Origin: AWTP1-13 sp963840075
Lineage (GTDB): Bacteria; Pseudomonadota; Alphaproteobacteria; Rhizobiales; Hyphomicrobiaceae
Length of the DNA: 64,000 bases
Assembly (NCBI GenBank): GCA_963840075.1
Contig: CAWIXS010000051.1
Span: forward strand, 1 to 64,000
Direction: 5' to 3'
The notes beneath the pieces are model-generated. The model saw only the letters and a list, made by a program, of their open reading frames with translations. It was not told the origin of the DNA and ran no database searches. Position numbers and translations under genes: made by a program. This document shows positions 45,424 to 54,355 of the stretch, in pieces (the first letter of the stretch is position 1; every line of letters starts with the position of its first letter).

Positions 45424-46299
45424 TCAGGGGGAGAACAGGGGAATGGCCCACCACGGCATGCCCGGGCCCGAGGATGTCCGGGCGCGGCGCCGGTCTCTGG
45501 CGCGGGTATCCGACCAGCGCGACCGCTTGGTGCGGGCCGTGCGCTTCGCAGGGGGCGACGGGCCTGCGAGCGACATGCGCTCCTCCGGCGTGCCCGCCGC
45601 GCTGGTCGTCGGTCCGCCGGTGTCGACGGACGGCGGCGCATTGGATTTCTTGGTGCGCGCAACGAGGGCGTTCGGCCGGCAGCTGCCGTAGTCGCTCGTG
45701 GCCTGGCCCGGAGGACACGCTGTGCCGCCACAGGCGATCCGGCGATGGCTCTGCACCAGCGCCAGCAGGACGTCGTCGGGCTCCTCGACGGGCAGCGTGG
45801 CATTGACGCGCTCGGTGAAGGCCTTCATCGCCCGGCGTACGCCAGGGGTCCATTCACCGGTGATGGCACCGCCATAGCAGCCGACGCGCTTGAGGTGGTG
45901 CTGGATCGCCTTGGTCAGGCCCTCGCGGTCGAGCGCCACCGTGCGTGCGGGCTTGTTGTGGTCGACGGGCACCCGCGGCGGGGCCTCGGCGATCTGCAGC
46001 GGGGCAGGCGCCGCACTGGACCTGCCATCGACGGGCGGCGGTTGCGGCTCGGGGCGCTTGTCGGCGACCGGCGGCGGGGGAGCTGCCGCGGCTGGGGGCT
46101 GCCGCGCGCCGGGCGTCGCCCCGTCCACTTTCGCCTGACCCTCCAGGAGGCCCGCAGTGCGGGGCGCGGCGCTCGTCTCGGCCGCATGCTGCCCGGCCGG
46201 CGCGGCGCTCTCGGCGGCTGTGCGCTGGCGCTCGGCCAACGCATAGGCCGCGATCGTAACGCCAGCGACGAGGAAGACTGCGCCAGTCAGCTTGCCCAT
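45424..46299 (-). CDS. Membrane-anchored protein with peptidoglycan-binding-like domain
   Basis: 291 residues from ATG 46299. An N-terminal anchor helix (LTGAVFLVAGVTIAAYALAE) is followed by about 90 residues of proline/alanine-rich linker (PPAAAAPPPPVADKRPEPQP). Then comes a helical domain (REGLTKAIQHHLKRVGCYGG ... WTPGVRRAMKAFTERVNATL) that resembles PG_binding_1-type domains attached to envelope proteins of rhizobia. Cysteines in GCYGG and IACGGTACPPG could pair. The C-terminal 90 residues are basic and disordered. It probably spans the periplasm from the inner membrane. Confidence 0.7.
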   Translation of the reverse strand: MGKLTGAVFLVAGVTIAAYALAERQRTAAESAAPAGQHAAETSAAPRTAGLLEGQAKVDGATPGARQPPAAAAPPPPVADKRPEPQPPPVDGRSSAAPAPLQIAEAPPRVPVDHNKPARTVALDREGLTKAIQHHLKRVGCYGGAITGEWTPGVRRAMKAFTERVNATLPVEEPDDVLLALVQSHRRIACGGTACPPGQATSDYGSCRPNALVARTKKSNAPPSVDTGGPTTSAAGTPEERMSLAGPSPPAKRTARTKRSRWSDTRARDRRRARTSSGPGMPWWAIPLFSP

Positions 46300-46465
46300 G
46301 GCCGGGACTCCCGCACGCTTGCACACCCATGAGCCATGAAGGCACCGCTCAGCCGCCGCGCGCATGTTAGCAGGAGCACCGTCGCGGGCCCACGCCAAAG
46401 CAGGCGATGGGGAAGCGTTTTGCACTTATGCTTACCCGCGGACGGCCTGCGATGCCGTCCGCCGG

Positions 46466-47539
46466 CTAGCGCGATGCCACGCCGAGCCGCTCCGCCATCC
46501 AGTCTGCCGATTGCAGCCGCCAGCGGTAGCCGCGGTTGTTGGCCACGTGATTGCCGTCCTCGATCAGCATCAGCTCCGCGGGGCCGCCGACGGCGCGGGC
46601 GAGCCGCTCGGCGTGCTGCCAGGGAATGACCCTGTCGAGCTTGCCCGTGACGACGAACATCGGACAGGTGATGCGCTGCGCCACAACCACGAGCGACAGG
46701 GTGGCGGCGTGGCGCTGGGCCTCCTCGAGCGTGGCGCAGTGGCTGCGCACTCTGAAGGCCTCGCGCGTCAGGTCCGGCAGGTCCTTCCACGCCTCGCCCC
46801 AGTCGAAGGGCCCGGCGAGCGCGATGCACGCCTTGATGCGCTCATCGAATGCGGCTGCCCGCGGCGCGTAGTAGCCACCGAGGCTCACGCCCCAGAGCCC
46901 GATGCGTCCGGTGTCTAGGTCGCTCCTCCCTGCGACGTGGTCGACGACGGCCCTGGCCGGCACCTCGTAGTCGCCGCGGATGGCAAAGTCGTACTCGCCC
47001 TCGCCCTGGCCGGGTCCGTCGAACACCAGGACGGCAATGCCCCGCTCCAGAAACGGCCGCTCGTAGGCGTCCGTCTCCTCCTTGGCCGAGTCCAGGCCGC
47101 AGATCATGACCATCACCGGCGGACGCTCGATGCCGGCAGGCTTGCGCAGGATGCCGTAGAGCGCCTTGCCCTCGTAGGGGATCTCCACCCTCTCACCCGG
47201 CGGACTCAGGTGCGGCAGCGCCAGCAGGCGGCACTCCACCGCCTTCATGTGCGCCGCCCGCATCTGCTGCGGGTCGTGCACGAACAGGAACTTGGCGAAG
47301 TGGTAGTAGACGCCGGCGCGCTGCAGATGCTCCCCGGCGCTCAGCAGCTTGCGCCTGGCGAGCGCCTCGCGCCCCATCTCCTCGTGGACGGCCGCCCGCG
47401 CGGACCACGCGGCGCACCACTCGTCCCACGACTGCAGCGACCGGGTGACCTCCTCGAAATCGGTGAGCGCCACGCCGTTGGCAACGAAGCGCGGGCCCCA
47501 ATGGGCGATCGCCGAGGTGATGCGTGGGTCCTTGGCCAT
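46466..47539 (-). CDS. Alpha/beta hydrolase, FrsA / dihydroxypseudooxynicotine hydrolase type
   Basis: 357 residues. A helical N-terminal cap (SLQSWDEWCAAWSARAAVHE) is followed by the hydrolase core: ERPPVMVMICGLDSAKEETD (oxyanion region), LVFDGPGQGEGEYD, nucleophile GVSLGGYYAPR, acid VVTGKLDRVIP and catalytic His in EDGNHVANNRGY. This pattern matches esterases and C-C bond hydrolases such as dihydroxypseudooxynicotine hydrolase. The substrate is unknown. Confidence 0.88.
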   Translation of the reverse strand: MAKDPRITSAIAHWGPRFVANGVALTDFEEVTRSLQSWDEWCAAWSARAAVHEEMGREALARRKLLSAGEHLQRAGVYYHFAKFLFVHDPQQMRAAHMKAVECRLLALPHLSPPGERVEIPYEGKALYGILRKPAGIERPPVMVMICGLDSAKEETDAYERPFLERGIAVLVFDGPGQGEGEYDFAIRGDYEVPARAVVDHVAGRSDLDTGRIGLWGVSLGGYYAPRAAAFDERIKACIALAGPFDWGEAWKDLPDLTREAFRVRSHCATLEEAQRHAATLSLVVVAQRITCPMFVVTGKLDRVIPWQHAERLARAVGGPAELMLIEDGNHVANNRGYRWRLQSADWMAERLGVASR

Positions 47540-47772
47540 GTGTGGTCTCCCTCGATGTGAACCGATCTACAAGGAAACTCGCGGACGAAATTGAGGCAGA
47601 CGCTCGCCGCAACGATTCCCGTCCCTTGCGGGGAGAGCGGCGCGAAACGCCGGGCGGGATGGCAGCGCATCGAAGGTCGAAGCGCTTCGGCCCTTGACCA
47701 CTGCATGCCTCCCCCAGTCTAATTCGCGCTCTACGGTCTTGCAGCGAGTTCCAAAGGGGCGGGGGCACAGGC

Positions 47773-48294
47773 ATGCCGATCAACGCGGACTATCTCGGGA
47801 TGCCGCTGAGCCTCGACGACCTCGATGTCGAGAACCGCGCCTACTTCCAGCGTTGCGCCGAGCACAACTTCCATCTGCAGGCGTGTGCCGGTTGCCAGCT
47901 CCTGCGCTATCCGCCCACCACCGCCTGTCCCTGGTGCAGGGCGCCCGAGGCGCACTGGGCTCCTGTCGACGGCCGGGGTGCGGTGCACTCCTATACCGAG
48001 GTGCATCACGCCATCCAGCCGGCGTTCAAGGCGCTGACGCCCTATCTGGTCCTGCTGGTCGATCTCGATGTGCAGAAGGGCAGGCCCACCGAGCACGAGG
48101 CCCTGCGCGTGGTCGGCAACCTGGCAATGCCCGACGGCAGGCTCGCCCCGCCCGACATGGTCAAGCGGGTCGGCATCGGCACGCGCGTGCGCATGGTGTT
48201 CAGCGACGTGGCGCCGGGCCTCGCCCTGCCGCAGTGGACGATCGACGAGGATGCCGCGCAGCCGGAGAAGCCCTGGCGCTACCCGCAGGAGTAG
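47773..48294 (+). CDS. DUF35 / Zn-ribbon OB-fold acyl-CoA-associated protein
   Basis: 173 residues. A rubredoxin-like zinc ribbon with CAGC and CPWC is followed by an OB-fold (VDGRGAVHSYTEVHHAIQPA, VKRVGIGTRVRMVFSDV). Such proteins partner thiolases or sterol/hydroxybenzoate side-chain enzymes and bind CoA thioesters. No thiolase lies adjacent here. A palindromic repeat starts within the last base of the stop codon. Confidence 0.88.
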   Translation: MPINADYLGMPLSLDDLDVENRAYFQRCAEHNFHLQACAGCQLLRYPPTTACPWCRAPEAHWAPVDGRGAVHSYTEVHHAIQPAFKALTPYLVLLVDLDVQKGRPTEHEALRVVGNLAMPDGRLAPPDMVKRVGIGTRVRMVFSDVAPGLALPQWTIDEDAAQPEKPWRYPQE

Positions 48295-48373
48295 GTGTCA
48301 GACCCTCCGGGTCCGACACCGTGGCTCCAACGCCCGTTGGCGTAATGGTGTCCGACCCGGAGGGTCTGACACC
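48294..48373. repeat. Paired GGTGTCAGACCC palindromes upstream of the molybdoenzyme operon
   Basis: The 27-base palindromic copy at 48294-48320 (GGTGTCAGACCCTCC ... GACACC) is repeated inverted at 48347-48373, separated by a 26-base loop with its own CCAACG-CCC-GTTGG hairpin. A matching pair lies at 51433-51513. Confidence 0.88.
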
Positions 48374-48666
48374 TCGCACTGCGGCAAAGATCGGCGCTGT
48401 GTGTGGGACGTCTCCGCCGCAAACGGCGCGGGCGGAAAATCACGCGCTTGTGAAGCACCCCCGCCGCATTTCCAATCAGCGCTCAAAGTAAAATTACCGC
48501 GCTGCGAACCCGCGTCGCGCCGGTCTGGAGCGATGCAATCGTACGGCGGGCGGCCAACGAAACTCGGCATCACCACACGAGTGTCCGGTCACGAGCTGCG
48601 CTTCGACGGCGGAGCGAAAGATCGCAGAAAGCACCGGTGAGAATCGCAAGGTCAAGGAGGAACGCT
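48374..48666. other. Leader of the iorAB-like operon, no gene seen
   Basis: About 290 bp upstream of the iron-sulfur subunit. Less GC-rich near 48470-48500 (AAAGTAAAATTACCGC), where a promoter is likely. AGGAGG at 48655-48660 serves the next gene. Confidence 0.5.
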
Positions 48667-49119
48667 GTGGCAAACTTACGGATCAACGGACAGGAACGCG
48701 CCTACGACGGCGATCCGTCGATGCCGCTTCTGTGGTACTTGCGCGACGAGCTGGGCCTGACCGGCACCAAGTTCGGTTGCGGCGCGGCGCTCTGCGGCAA
48801 TTGCACCGTGCACGTCGATGGTGCGGCCGTGCGCGCCTGCGTCACGCCGATGTCGACCGTGACGGGCAAGGCGGTCGTCACCATCGAGGGCCTGAACGCA
48901 AAGGGAAACCATCCAGTCCAGGTTGCCTGGCGCGAGCTGGGCGTGCCGCAATGCGGCTACTGCCAGGCCGGCCAGATCATGCAGGCCGCGGCTTTCCTCG
49001 CCGGCAAGCCGGGTCCTACCGACGCCGAGATCACCCAGGCGATGCAGGGCAATCTCTGCCGCTGCGGCTGCTATCAGCGTATCCATGCGGCCGTGCGCGC
49101 CGCCTCCAGGGGGGCGTGA
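48667..49119 (+). CDS. Iron-sulfur subunit of isoquinoline 1-oxidoreductase-like molybdoenzyme
   Basis: 150 residues; carries two [2Fe-2S] clusters for electron transfer from the molybdenum centre. N-terminal ferredoxin-like Cys motif: FGCGAALCGNCTVHVDG; C-terminal helical domain: VPQCGYCQAGQIMQAAAFLA and LCRCGCYQRIHAAVR. GTG 48667 with AGGAGG six bases upstream is the start. It is coupled to the large subunit (two-base spacing). No signal peptide; it would be exported together with the Tat-signalled large subunit. Xanthine-dehydrogenase family small subunit of the IorA type. Confidence 0.92.
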   Translation: MANLRINGQERAYDGDPSMPLLWYLRDELGLTGTKFGCGAALCGNCTVHVDGAAVRACVTPMSTVTGKAVVTIEGLNAKGNHPVQVAWRELGVPQCGYCQAGQIMQAAAFLAGKPGPTDAEITQAMQGNLCRCGCYQRIHAAVRAASRGA

Positions 49120-49120
49120 C

Positions 49121-51430
49121 ATGACCGAGCTCAACACCCACAGCAAATTGAAGATCGCCAACGTCAGCCGGCGCAACCTCCTGAAGGGCGTGGCCGCCAC
49201 CGGCGGGCTCGTGCTCGTCGCGCAGTTCCCGACGGTGCGAGGGGCGCTTGCGGATTATCCCACCGGCGCCACCGGCATGCCCAACGGCGTGGTCAACAAC
49301 CCAAAGGTGTTCGTCTCGATCGGCGGTGACGGCACGGTCACCATCGTTGCGGCCCGCGCCGAGATGGGCAACGGCGCGGCGCGCACGGCGCTGCCCATGA
49401 TGCTCGCCGACGAGCTGGAGGCCGACTGGGCCAAGGTGCGCGTCGCGCAGTCGCCCGGCGACGAGCGCACCTACGGCAACCAGGACACCGACGGCTCGCG
49501 CAGCGTGCGGCACTGGATCCAGCCCATGCGCCACTGCGGCGCCGCGGCGCGTCTGATGCTGGAGACGGCAGCGGCCAATCAGTGGAAGGTGCCGGTCGGC
49601 GAGGTCGAGGCGCAGCTGCACGAGGTCGTGCACAAGCCGAGCGGGCGCAAGCTCGGCTACGGGCAGCTAGCCGCCGCCGCGGCGGCCCTGCCGGTTCCGA
49701 CAGCCGCCCAGGTCAAGCTCAAGGACGCCAGCGCCTTCCGCTACATCGGCAAGGGCACCATCGGCATCGTCGACCTTTTCGACATCACCACGGGCAAGGC
49801 GATCTACGGCCAGGACGTCATGCTGCCCGGCATGAAGTTCGCCGTGATTGCGAGGCCCCCGGTGGTCGGCGGCAAGGTTGCGTCGGTCGACACCAGCGCG
49901 GCCCTCAAGGTCCCCGGCGTGGAGAAGATCGTCACGCTGCAGCCGACGCCGGCGCCCTACAAGTTCGGGCCGCTCGGCGGCGTCGCCGTCATCGCCAAGA
50001 GCACCTGGGCGGCGATGAAGGGCCGCGAGGCGCTGAAGATCACCTGGGACGGGGGGCCCAACAGGAGCTACAACTCCGGGGCCTACCGCACGCAACTGGA
50101 GGCGGCCGCCAGACGGCCGGGCAAGGTCGAGCGCAACGTCGGCGATGCCGAAAAGGCGCTGGCCTCGGCCGCGCGGGTGATCACCGCCGAGTACTACGCC
50201 CCCCACATCCACCACGCCACCATGGAGCCGCCGGCCGCCGCCGCGCGCATGAGCCACGGCAAGTGGGAGATCTGGGCCCCGGTGCAGAGCCCCGGCCAGG
50301 CGCGCGACGACATCGCCGCGGCGCTGGGCGTGGCCCCGGCCGAGGTCACCCTGCAGCCGACGCTCTTAGGGGGAGGCTTCGGGCGCAAATCCAAGTGCGA
50401 CTTTGCCATCGAGGCCGCGTTCCTGTCGCGCGAGCTCGGCGGCACGCCGGTCAAGGTGGTGTGGACGCGCGAGGACGACGTGCGCCACGGCTTCTACCAC
50501 ACCGTGACGGCGGAGCGCTTCGAGGCGGGGCTCGACGCCAGCAACAAGGTGGTCGCCTGGCGGCATCGCAGCGCGGCGCCGTCGATCCTCTCCACCTTCG
50601 CGCCCGATCCGAAGCATCCCTTCGACATCGAGCTCGGCATGGGGTGGGTGGACACGCCCTTCGACGTGCCCAACATCCGCCTGGAGAGCGGCGAGGCGCA
50701 GAGCCACGTGCGCATCGGCTGGTTCCGCTCGGTCAACAACGTGGCGCACGCCTGGTCGATCCAGTCGTTCGTTGCCGAGATCGCGCATCAGCTGGGCAAG
50801 GACCCCAAGGACTTCCTGCTCGAGCTGATCGGCCCGGCGCGCACGGTGGACCCGAGGAAGCAGGTGACGACGCCCTGGTGGAACTACGGCGAGCCGTTCG
50901 AGACCTACCCGATCGAGACGGGGCGGTTGCGAAACGTCGCGGAGATCGCCGCCAGGGAGGCCGGCTGGGGCAAGCAGCTGCCCAGAGGCCAGGGGCTCGG
51001 CATCGCCGCGCACCGCAGCTTCGTTACCTACGTGGCGACGGTGGTGCACGTGGTGGTGGGCGACAAGGGCCGCATCACCATCCCGCGCGTCGACACCGCG
51101 ATCGACTGCGGCTACTGCGTGCATCCCGAGCGGGTGCGCTCGCAGATCGAAGGCGCCGCGGTGATGGGGCTGACGCTTGCCAAGCACGGCGCCATCACGC
51201 TCAGGAACGGGGCGATTGAGCAGGCGAACTTCAACGACTACCCGCTGGTGCGCATCGACGAATCCCCCGTCGAGGTGCGCACCCACATCGTCCCGCACCC
51301 GTTGAGCGTGCCGCCGAGCGGGGTGGGCGAGCCCGGCGTACCGCCGTTCGCCCCGGCGCTGTGCAACGCCATCTTCGCCGCCACCGGCAAGCGCATCCGC
51401 CAGCTGCCGATCGGCGACCAGCTGGCGTAG
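49121..51430 (+). CDS. Molybdopterin subunit of isoquinoline 1-oxidoreductase-like enzyme (IorB type)
   Basis: 769 residues. A Tat signal is present (SRRNLLKGVAATGGLVLVAQ), typical of IorB-like enzymes. The molybdopterin-binding region has the duplicated xanthine-oxidase-like fold: VTIVAARAEMGNGAARTALP, PTLLGGGFGRKSKCDFAIEA, HVRIGWFRSVNNVAHAWSIQ and the catalytic-Glu region PPSGVGEPGVPPFAPALCNA. IorB proteins hydroxylate N-heterocycles or aldehydes; no cytochrome subunit follows, so the electron acceptor is open. No coxG/cutM-type third subunit is seen, consistent with the two-subunit type. The operon is bracketed by palindromic repeats. Confidence 0.92.
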   Translation: MTELNTHSKLKIANVSRRNLLKGVAATGGLVLVAQFPTVRGALADYPTGATGMPNGVVNNPKVFVSIGGDGTVTIVAARAEMGNGAARTALPMMLADELEADWAKVRVAQSPGDERTYGNQDTDGSRSVRHWIQPMRHCGAAARLMLETAAANQWKVPVGEVEAQLHEVVHKPSGRKLGYGQLAAAAAALPVPTAAQVKLKDASAFRYIGKGTIGIVDLFDITTGKAIYGQDVMLPGMKFAVIARPPVVGGKVASVDTSAALKVPGVEKIVTLQPTPAPYKFGPLGGVAVIAKSTWAAMKGREALKITWDGGPNRSYNSGAYRTQLEAAARRPGKVERNVGDAEKALASAARVITAEYYAPHIHHATMEPPAAAARMSHGKWEIWAPVQSPGQARDDIAAALGVAPAEVTLQPTLLGGGFGRKSKCDFAIEAAFLSRELGGTPVKVVWTREDDVRHGFYHTVTAERFEAGLDASNKVVAWRHRSAAPSILSTFAPDPKHPFDIELGMGWVDTPFDVPNIRLESGEAQSHVRIGWFRSVNNVAHAWSIQSFVAEIAHQLGKDPKDFLLELIGPARTVDPRKQVTTPWWNYGEPFETYPIETGRLRNVAEIAAREAGWGKQLPRGQGLGIAAHRSFVTYVATVVHVVVGDKGRITIPRVDTAIDCGYCVHPERVRSQIEGAAVMGLTLAKHGAITLRNGAIEQANFNDYPLVRIDESPVEVRTHIVPHPLSVPPSGVGEPGVPPFAPALCNAIFAATGKRIRQLPIGDQLA

Positions 51431-51432
51431 AG

Positions 51433-51513
51433 GGGTGTCGGACCCTCCGGGTCTGACACTGTACGTCAGCGCTTGGAGGGGAGCCATGGTGTCAGACCCG
51501 CAGGGTCTGACAC
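51433..51513. repeat. Paired GGTGTCAGACCC palindromes downstream of the molybdoenzyme operon
   Basis: A 27-base copy (51433-51459) and a second (51487-51513) are separated by 27 bases. The arms read GGTGTCGGACCC..GGGTCTGACAC and GGTGTCAGACCC..GGGTCTGACACC. The downstream copy runs into the C-terminal end of the TIR remnant. Confidence 0.88.
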
Positions 51514-51805
51514 CGTCTCGCCGCGCAATGGAAATCCGGGACGCCGTCGCCGACGACGCCGCTGCGGCCTGCACCGTGCCTCGTCGAGCACCCATTCCCG
51601 GTCGATCGACCCCGGCGTCCCCACCACCACCACGCAGCGGGCCGCCCCGATCTCGCGCTTGATGGTGTCATCCCAGCGGTCGCCGCCGCCGATGCGCGCA
51701 TCCCACCATACGCTCCAGCCCCGGGCCGCGAGCAGATCCACGATGGGGCGCACGATCTCCCGATCGCACGCTCGCATAGCCGACAAGAACGTCGGCCACG
51801 TCCAT
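51466..51805 (-). pseudogene. TIR-domain protein remnant
   Basis: From ATG 51805 the reading is MDVADVLVGYAS, the first strand of a TIR domain. The next frame continues REIVRPIVDLLAARGWSVWW, DARIGGGDRWDDTIKREIGA and SIDREWVLDEA, with the usual W and E of the TIR core. One frame change near 51760 divides the gene, and after DEAR the sequence becomes a low-complexity arginine run ending in the palindromic repeat at 51466-51513. The second half of the domain and any effector partner are missing. Bacterial TIR domains often act as NAD-cleaving effectors in phage defence; this copy is broken. Confidence 0.7.
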
Positions 51806-52162
51806 CTCCCTCGCATGACAAAATCGCGACGTACAGCCACTGCGCGACCTTCGAGGAGCGGGCGTGCTCAGCCGCCGGCGAAGGAACGTGCACTGCGTCC
51901 CGACGATCCGGCTCCTGAGCGCTACGATCGCGCACGAATGGCTCGTCTATGAGGCGGCCTGCTGCACCAGCAGCTGCAGGCGGCGGCGCAAGGTGAGCCA
52001 GTCCAAGTCGGTGCTCATAACGCAACACTATTACCACGCAAACGTGAACCCTGGCAGCGAGCGCCAGGCCGAATATCGTACGGGTCTGCTTCGTCTACGG
52101 AAAGATCCCAGGCCAGCTCGGCCCAGGACCCGTTCAGAACGGCACAAGCTCGGAGGATTGCA
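51806..52162. other. Intergenic region, no gene seen
   Basis: About 355 bp between the TIR remnant and the lectin-like gene. AT-richer near 52010-52040. A TTG-rich stretch may serve as promoter for the gene at 52163. No family repeat found. Confidence 0.5.
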
Positions 52163-52844
52163 ATGACAAGAGGAATGCGCCTTGCGGTTGTCGCTTCGGC
52201 CGCGCTGCTGACCGGCGGCTTAACAGCCGCTGTCACAGCCGTCGTCAGCGCGCAGCAGAACCCCATGACGTTCTTCGTCACCAGCGCCGGCAAGGGCAAC
52301 GGTGCCAACCTCGGCGGCCTCGATGGGGCCGATGCCCACTGCGCGGCGCTCGCCAAGGCCGCGGGCTCGACCCTCACCAACTGGCGCGCCTATCTCTCCA
52401 CGACGCTTCCCGGCGGCGAGGCCGGCGTCAACGCGCGCGACCGCATCGGCAAGGGCCCCTGGCACAACGCCAAGGGCGTCTGGTGGCCAAGAACGTGGCG
52501 ATGATCTGCACTCGGACAAGGCGTCAACATCACCAAGCAGACGGCGCTGACGGAGAAGGGCGAGGCCCGTCAAGGGCAGGGGCGATCAGCCCAATGAGCA
52601 CGACATCCTGACCGGCTCGGATCCCAACGGCCTCTACTCGACCGCCGGCGGCGATACCACCTGCGGCAACTGGAGCAAGAGCGGCGACGGCTCGGCCATC
52701 GTCGGCCATCATGACCGCGCCGGGCTCAAGGTTACCAGGCACATGACCTCCTGGAACTCCTCCCACGGCTCGCGCGGCTGCAGCCAGGACCAGCTCAAGG
52801 CCTCGGGCGGCGCCGGCCTGTTCTACTGCTTCGCCGCGAACTGA
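52163..52844 (+). pseudogene. Secreted lectin-like protein gene with several frameshifts
   Basis: ATG 52163 gives a signal peptide (RLAVVASAALLTGGLTAAVT) and the domain start MTFFVTSAGKGNGANLGGLD, GADAHCAALAKAAGSTLTNW and GPWHNAKGV. The frame then ends, while other frames continue VAKNV, LHSD, NITKQTALTEKGEA and finally QPNEHDILTGSDPNGLYSTA, GNWSKSGDGSAIVGHHDRAG and FYCFAAN at 52844. At least four frame changes fall in 52475-52575. Restored length is about 225 residues. I recognise the family as secreted proteins annotated as lectins in bradyrhizobia; this is from memory. The first and last parts are well conserved. Confidence 0.72.
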
Positions 52845-52853
52845 CCCACCACC

Positions 52854-53001
52854 CGTCATCCCGGAAGCCGACCCCGGCGAAGGCCGGGGGAGGCTTCCGG
52901 GATCTCGCCGAACGAGTCGTACCTCCCGAGGTCCCGGCCCAAAGCTGTTCCCTGGGCGCTGCTCGCCTTCGGCTCGCATCGCTCCGGCCGGGATGACGGG
53001 T
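52854..53001. repeat. GTCATCCCGG-type intergenic repeat, copy 4
   Basis: CCGTCATCCCGGAAGCC at 52855 is mirrored by GGCCGGGATGACGGG ending near 53000, with inner GAAGCC..GGCTTCCGGGATC hairpins and CCCCGGCGAAGGCCGGGG. It is longer than the other copies. Confidence 0.85.
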
Positions 53002-53014
53002 GGAATGGTGACAC

Positions 53015-54187
53015 CTACTTCGGGGGATGGGCGCGGATCGCCTCCTCGTTGGGCTCGGTGCCCCAGCCGGGACGGTCCGGCAGCACGAGATGGCCCGCCT
53101 CGAACACGGGGGGATGGCTCACCAGCTCGTCGTCCCAGGTGAGCCGGTCAACGTCCATCTCCATGATGCGGAAGTTGGGCACCGCCGCGCAGAAGTGCGC
53201 GGCCATCATGGTGCACAGGTGGCCATAGAAGTTGTGCGGGGCAATGTTGACCTCGTGCGCCTCGGCGAGCGCCGCCATCTTCAGCGATTGCCACGCCCCG
53301 TTCCACGGCACGTCGATGATCGCGGCATCCACGGCCTGCGCGTTGAGGTAGGGCATCAGCTGGCGCAAGCCGATCAGCGTCTCGCAGGATGCGATCGGGT
53401 GCGTACTCTGGCGGCGGATATAGCCGAGGGACTCGGGGCTGAAGGTGTCGAGCTCGACCCAGAACATGTCGAGGTCGGCGATCTCGCGGATGATCTTCAG
53501 ATAGCCCTCGGTCTTGGCATTGAAGTTGAGGTCGAGCAGCAGGTCCATGTCCGGCCCGCCGCCCTCGCGCAGCGCCTCCAGGTGCATGCGGATGCTGCGC
53601 AGGACCGTGCGGTCGACGTTGAGCTCGGGCTGGAACGGCGCGCCGAAGCCGGGACGCCAGCCCTCGGGGTTCTGGCCGCCCGGCTCGTAGAGGAAGATGT
53701 TGGTCTTGAGCGCAGAGAAGCGCTTCTCGCGCGCCTCGCGCGCGATCGCCTTGACGCCGTCGAGATCGGTGATGGCCGGCCGGTACCAGGCCGGGTGCGT
53801 GATGCGCCAGGTGGCGCAGTGCGACCAGTAGACCCTGAGCCGGTCGCGCACCTTGCCGCCCAGCAGCTCGTAGCAGGGCACGCCCAGCGCCTTGGCCTTG
53901 GCATCGAGCAGCGCGTTCTCGATGGCGCCGAGCCCCTGGGCAATCACGCTGCCGGCGCCGGGGCGCGTGGCACAATGGAGGTCGGCGTAGATGCGCTCGT
54001 GCTCGCCCACCGGCTGGCCGATGACGCGCGGCGCGAGCCGGGCGATCACGGTGCCGACGCCGGGTGAGCCGAAGCCCGCCGCGAACTCGCTCCAGCCGAC
54101 AATGCCGCTGTCGGTCGTGAGCTTGAGGTACCGGTAGTTGCGCCAGCCCGCATCGCAGCTGAGCGTCTCGATGCCCGTTACCTTCAT
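53015..54187 (-). CDS. Enolase-superfamily enzyme (mandelate racemase / muconate lactonizing type)
   Basis: 390 residues. The capping domain (MKVTGIETLSCDAGWRNYRY, VGWSEFAAGFGSPGVGTVIA) is followed by the TIM barrel. The K-x-K-like lysine region is FSALKTNIFLY, metal ligands lie in LLLDLNFNAKT (D), FWVELDTFSPE (E) and IASCETLIG (E), and HNFYGHL carries the likely catalytic His. AGGGAGGAGCAGC before ATG 54187. It faces a TRAP transporter; such enzymes are dehydratases or racemases of sugar acids, so the pair may take up and process one. The substrate is unknown. Confidence 0.88.
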   Translation of the reverse strand: MKVTGIETLSCDAGWRNYRYLKLTTDSGIVGWSEFAAGFGSPGVGTVIARLAPRVIGQPVGEHERIYADLHCATRPGAGSVIAQGLGAIENALLDAKAKALGVPCYELLGGKVRDRLRVYWSHCATWRITHPAWYRPAITDLDGVKAIAREAREKRFSALKTNIFLYEPGGQNPEGWRPGFGAPFQPELNVDRTVLRSIRMHLEALREGGGPDMDLLLDLNFNAKTEGYLKIIREIADLDMFWVELDTFSPESLGYIRRQSTHPIASCETLIGLRQLMPYLNAQAVDAAIIDVPWNGAWQSLKMAALAEAHEVNIAPHNFYGHLCTMMAAHFCAAVPNFRIMEMDVDRLTWDDELVSHPPVFEAGHLVLPDRPGWGTEPNEEAIRAHPPK

Positions 54188-54355
54188 GCTGCTCCTCCCT
54201 CCGCCTTGCCGTTCTGGACATACCACCCTCGCGGACGGCTTGCGCGCAAGGGCGCATCGTCTGCAAGCACGGCCGTGTTGCGGATCGATTGCCGCCGGTC
54301 TGCCACAAGTGCGTGCGATAGGCCGACCCTGGCACCTTGCCTCCGGGGGAGAGCC

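Noticed and set aside
48294..48373. Terminator of the DUF35 gene
   Set aside because: The hairpins are strong but lack a T-run and belong to a repeat family found at several other places, so no terminator is claimed.
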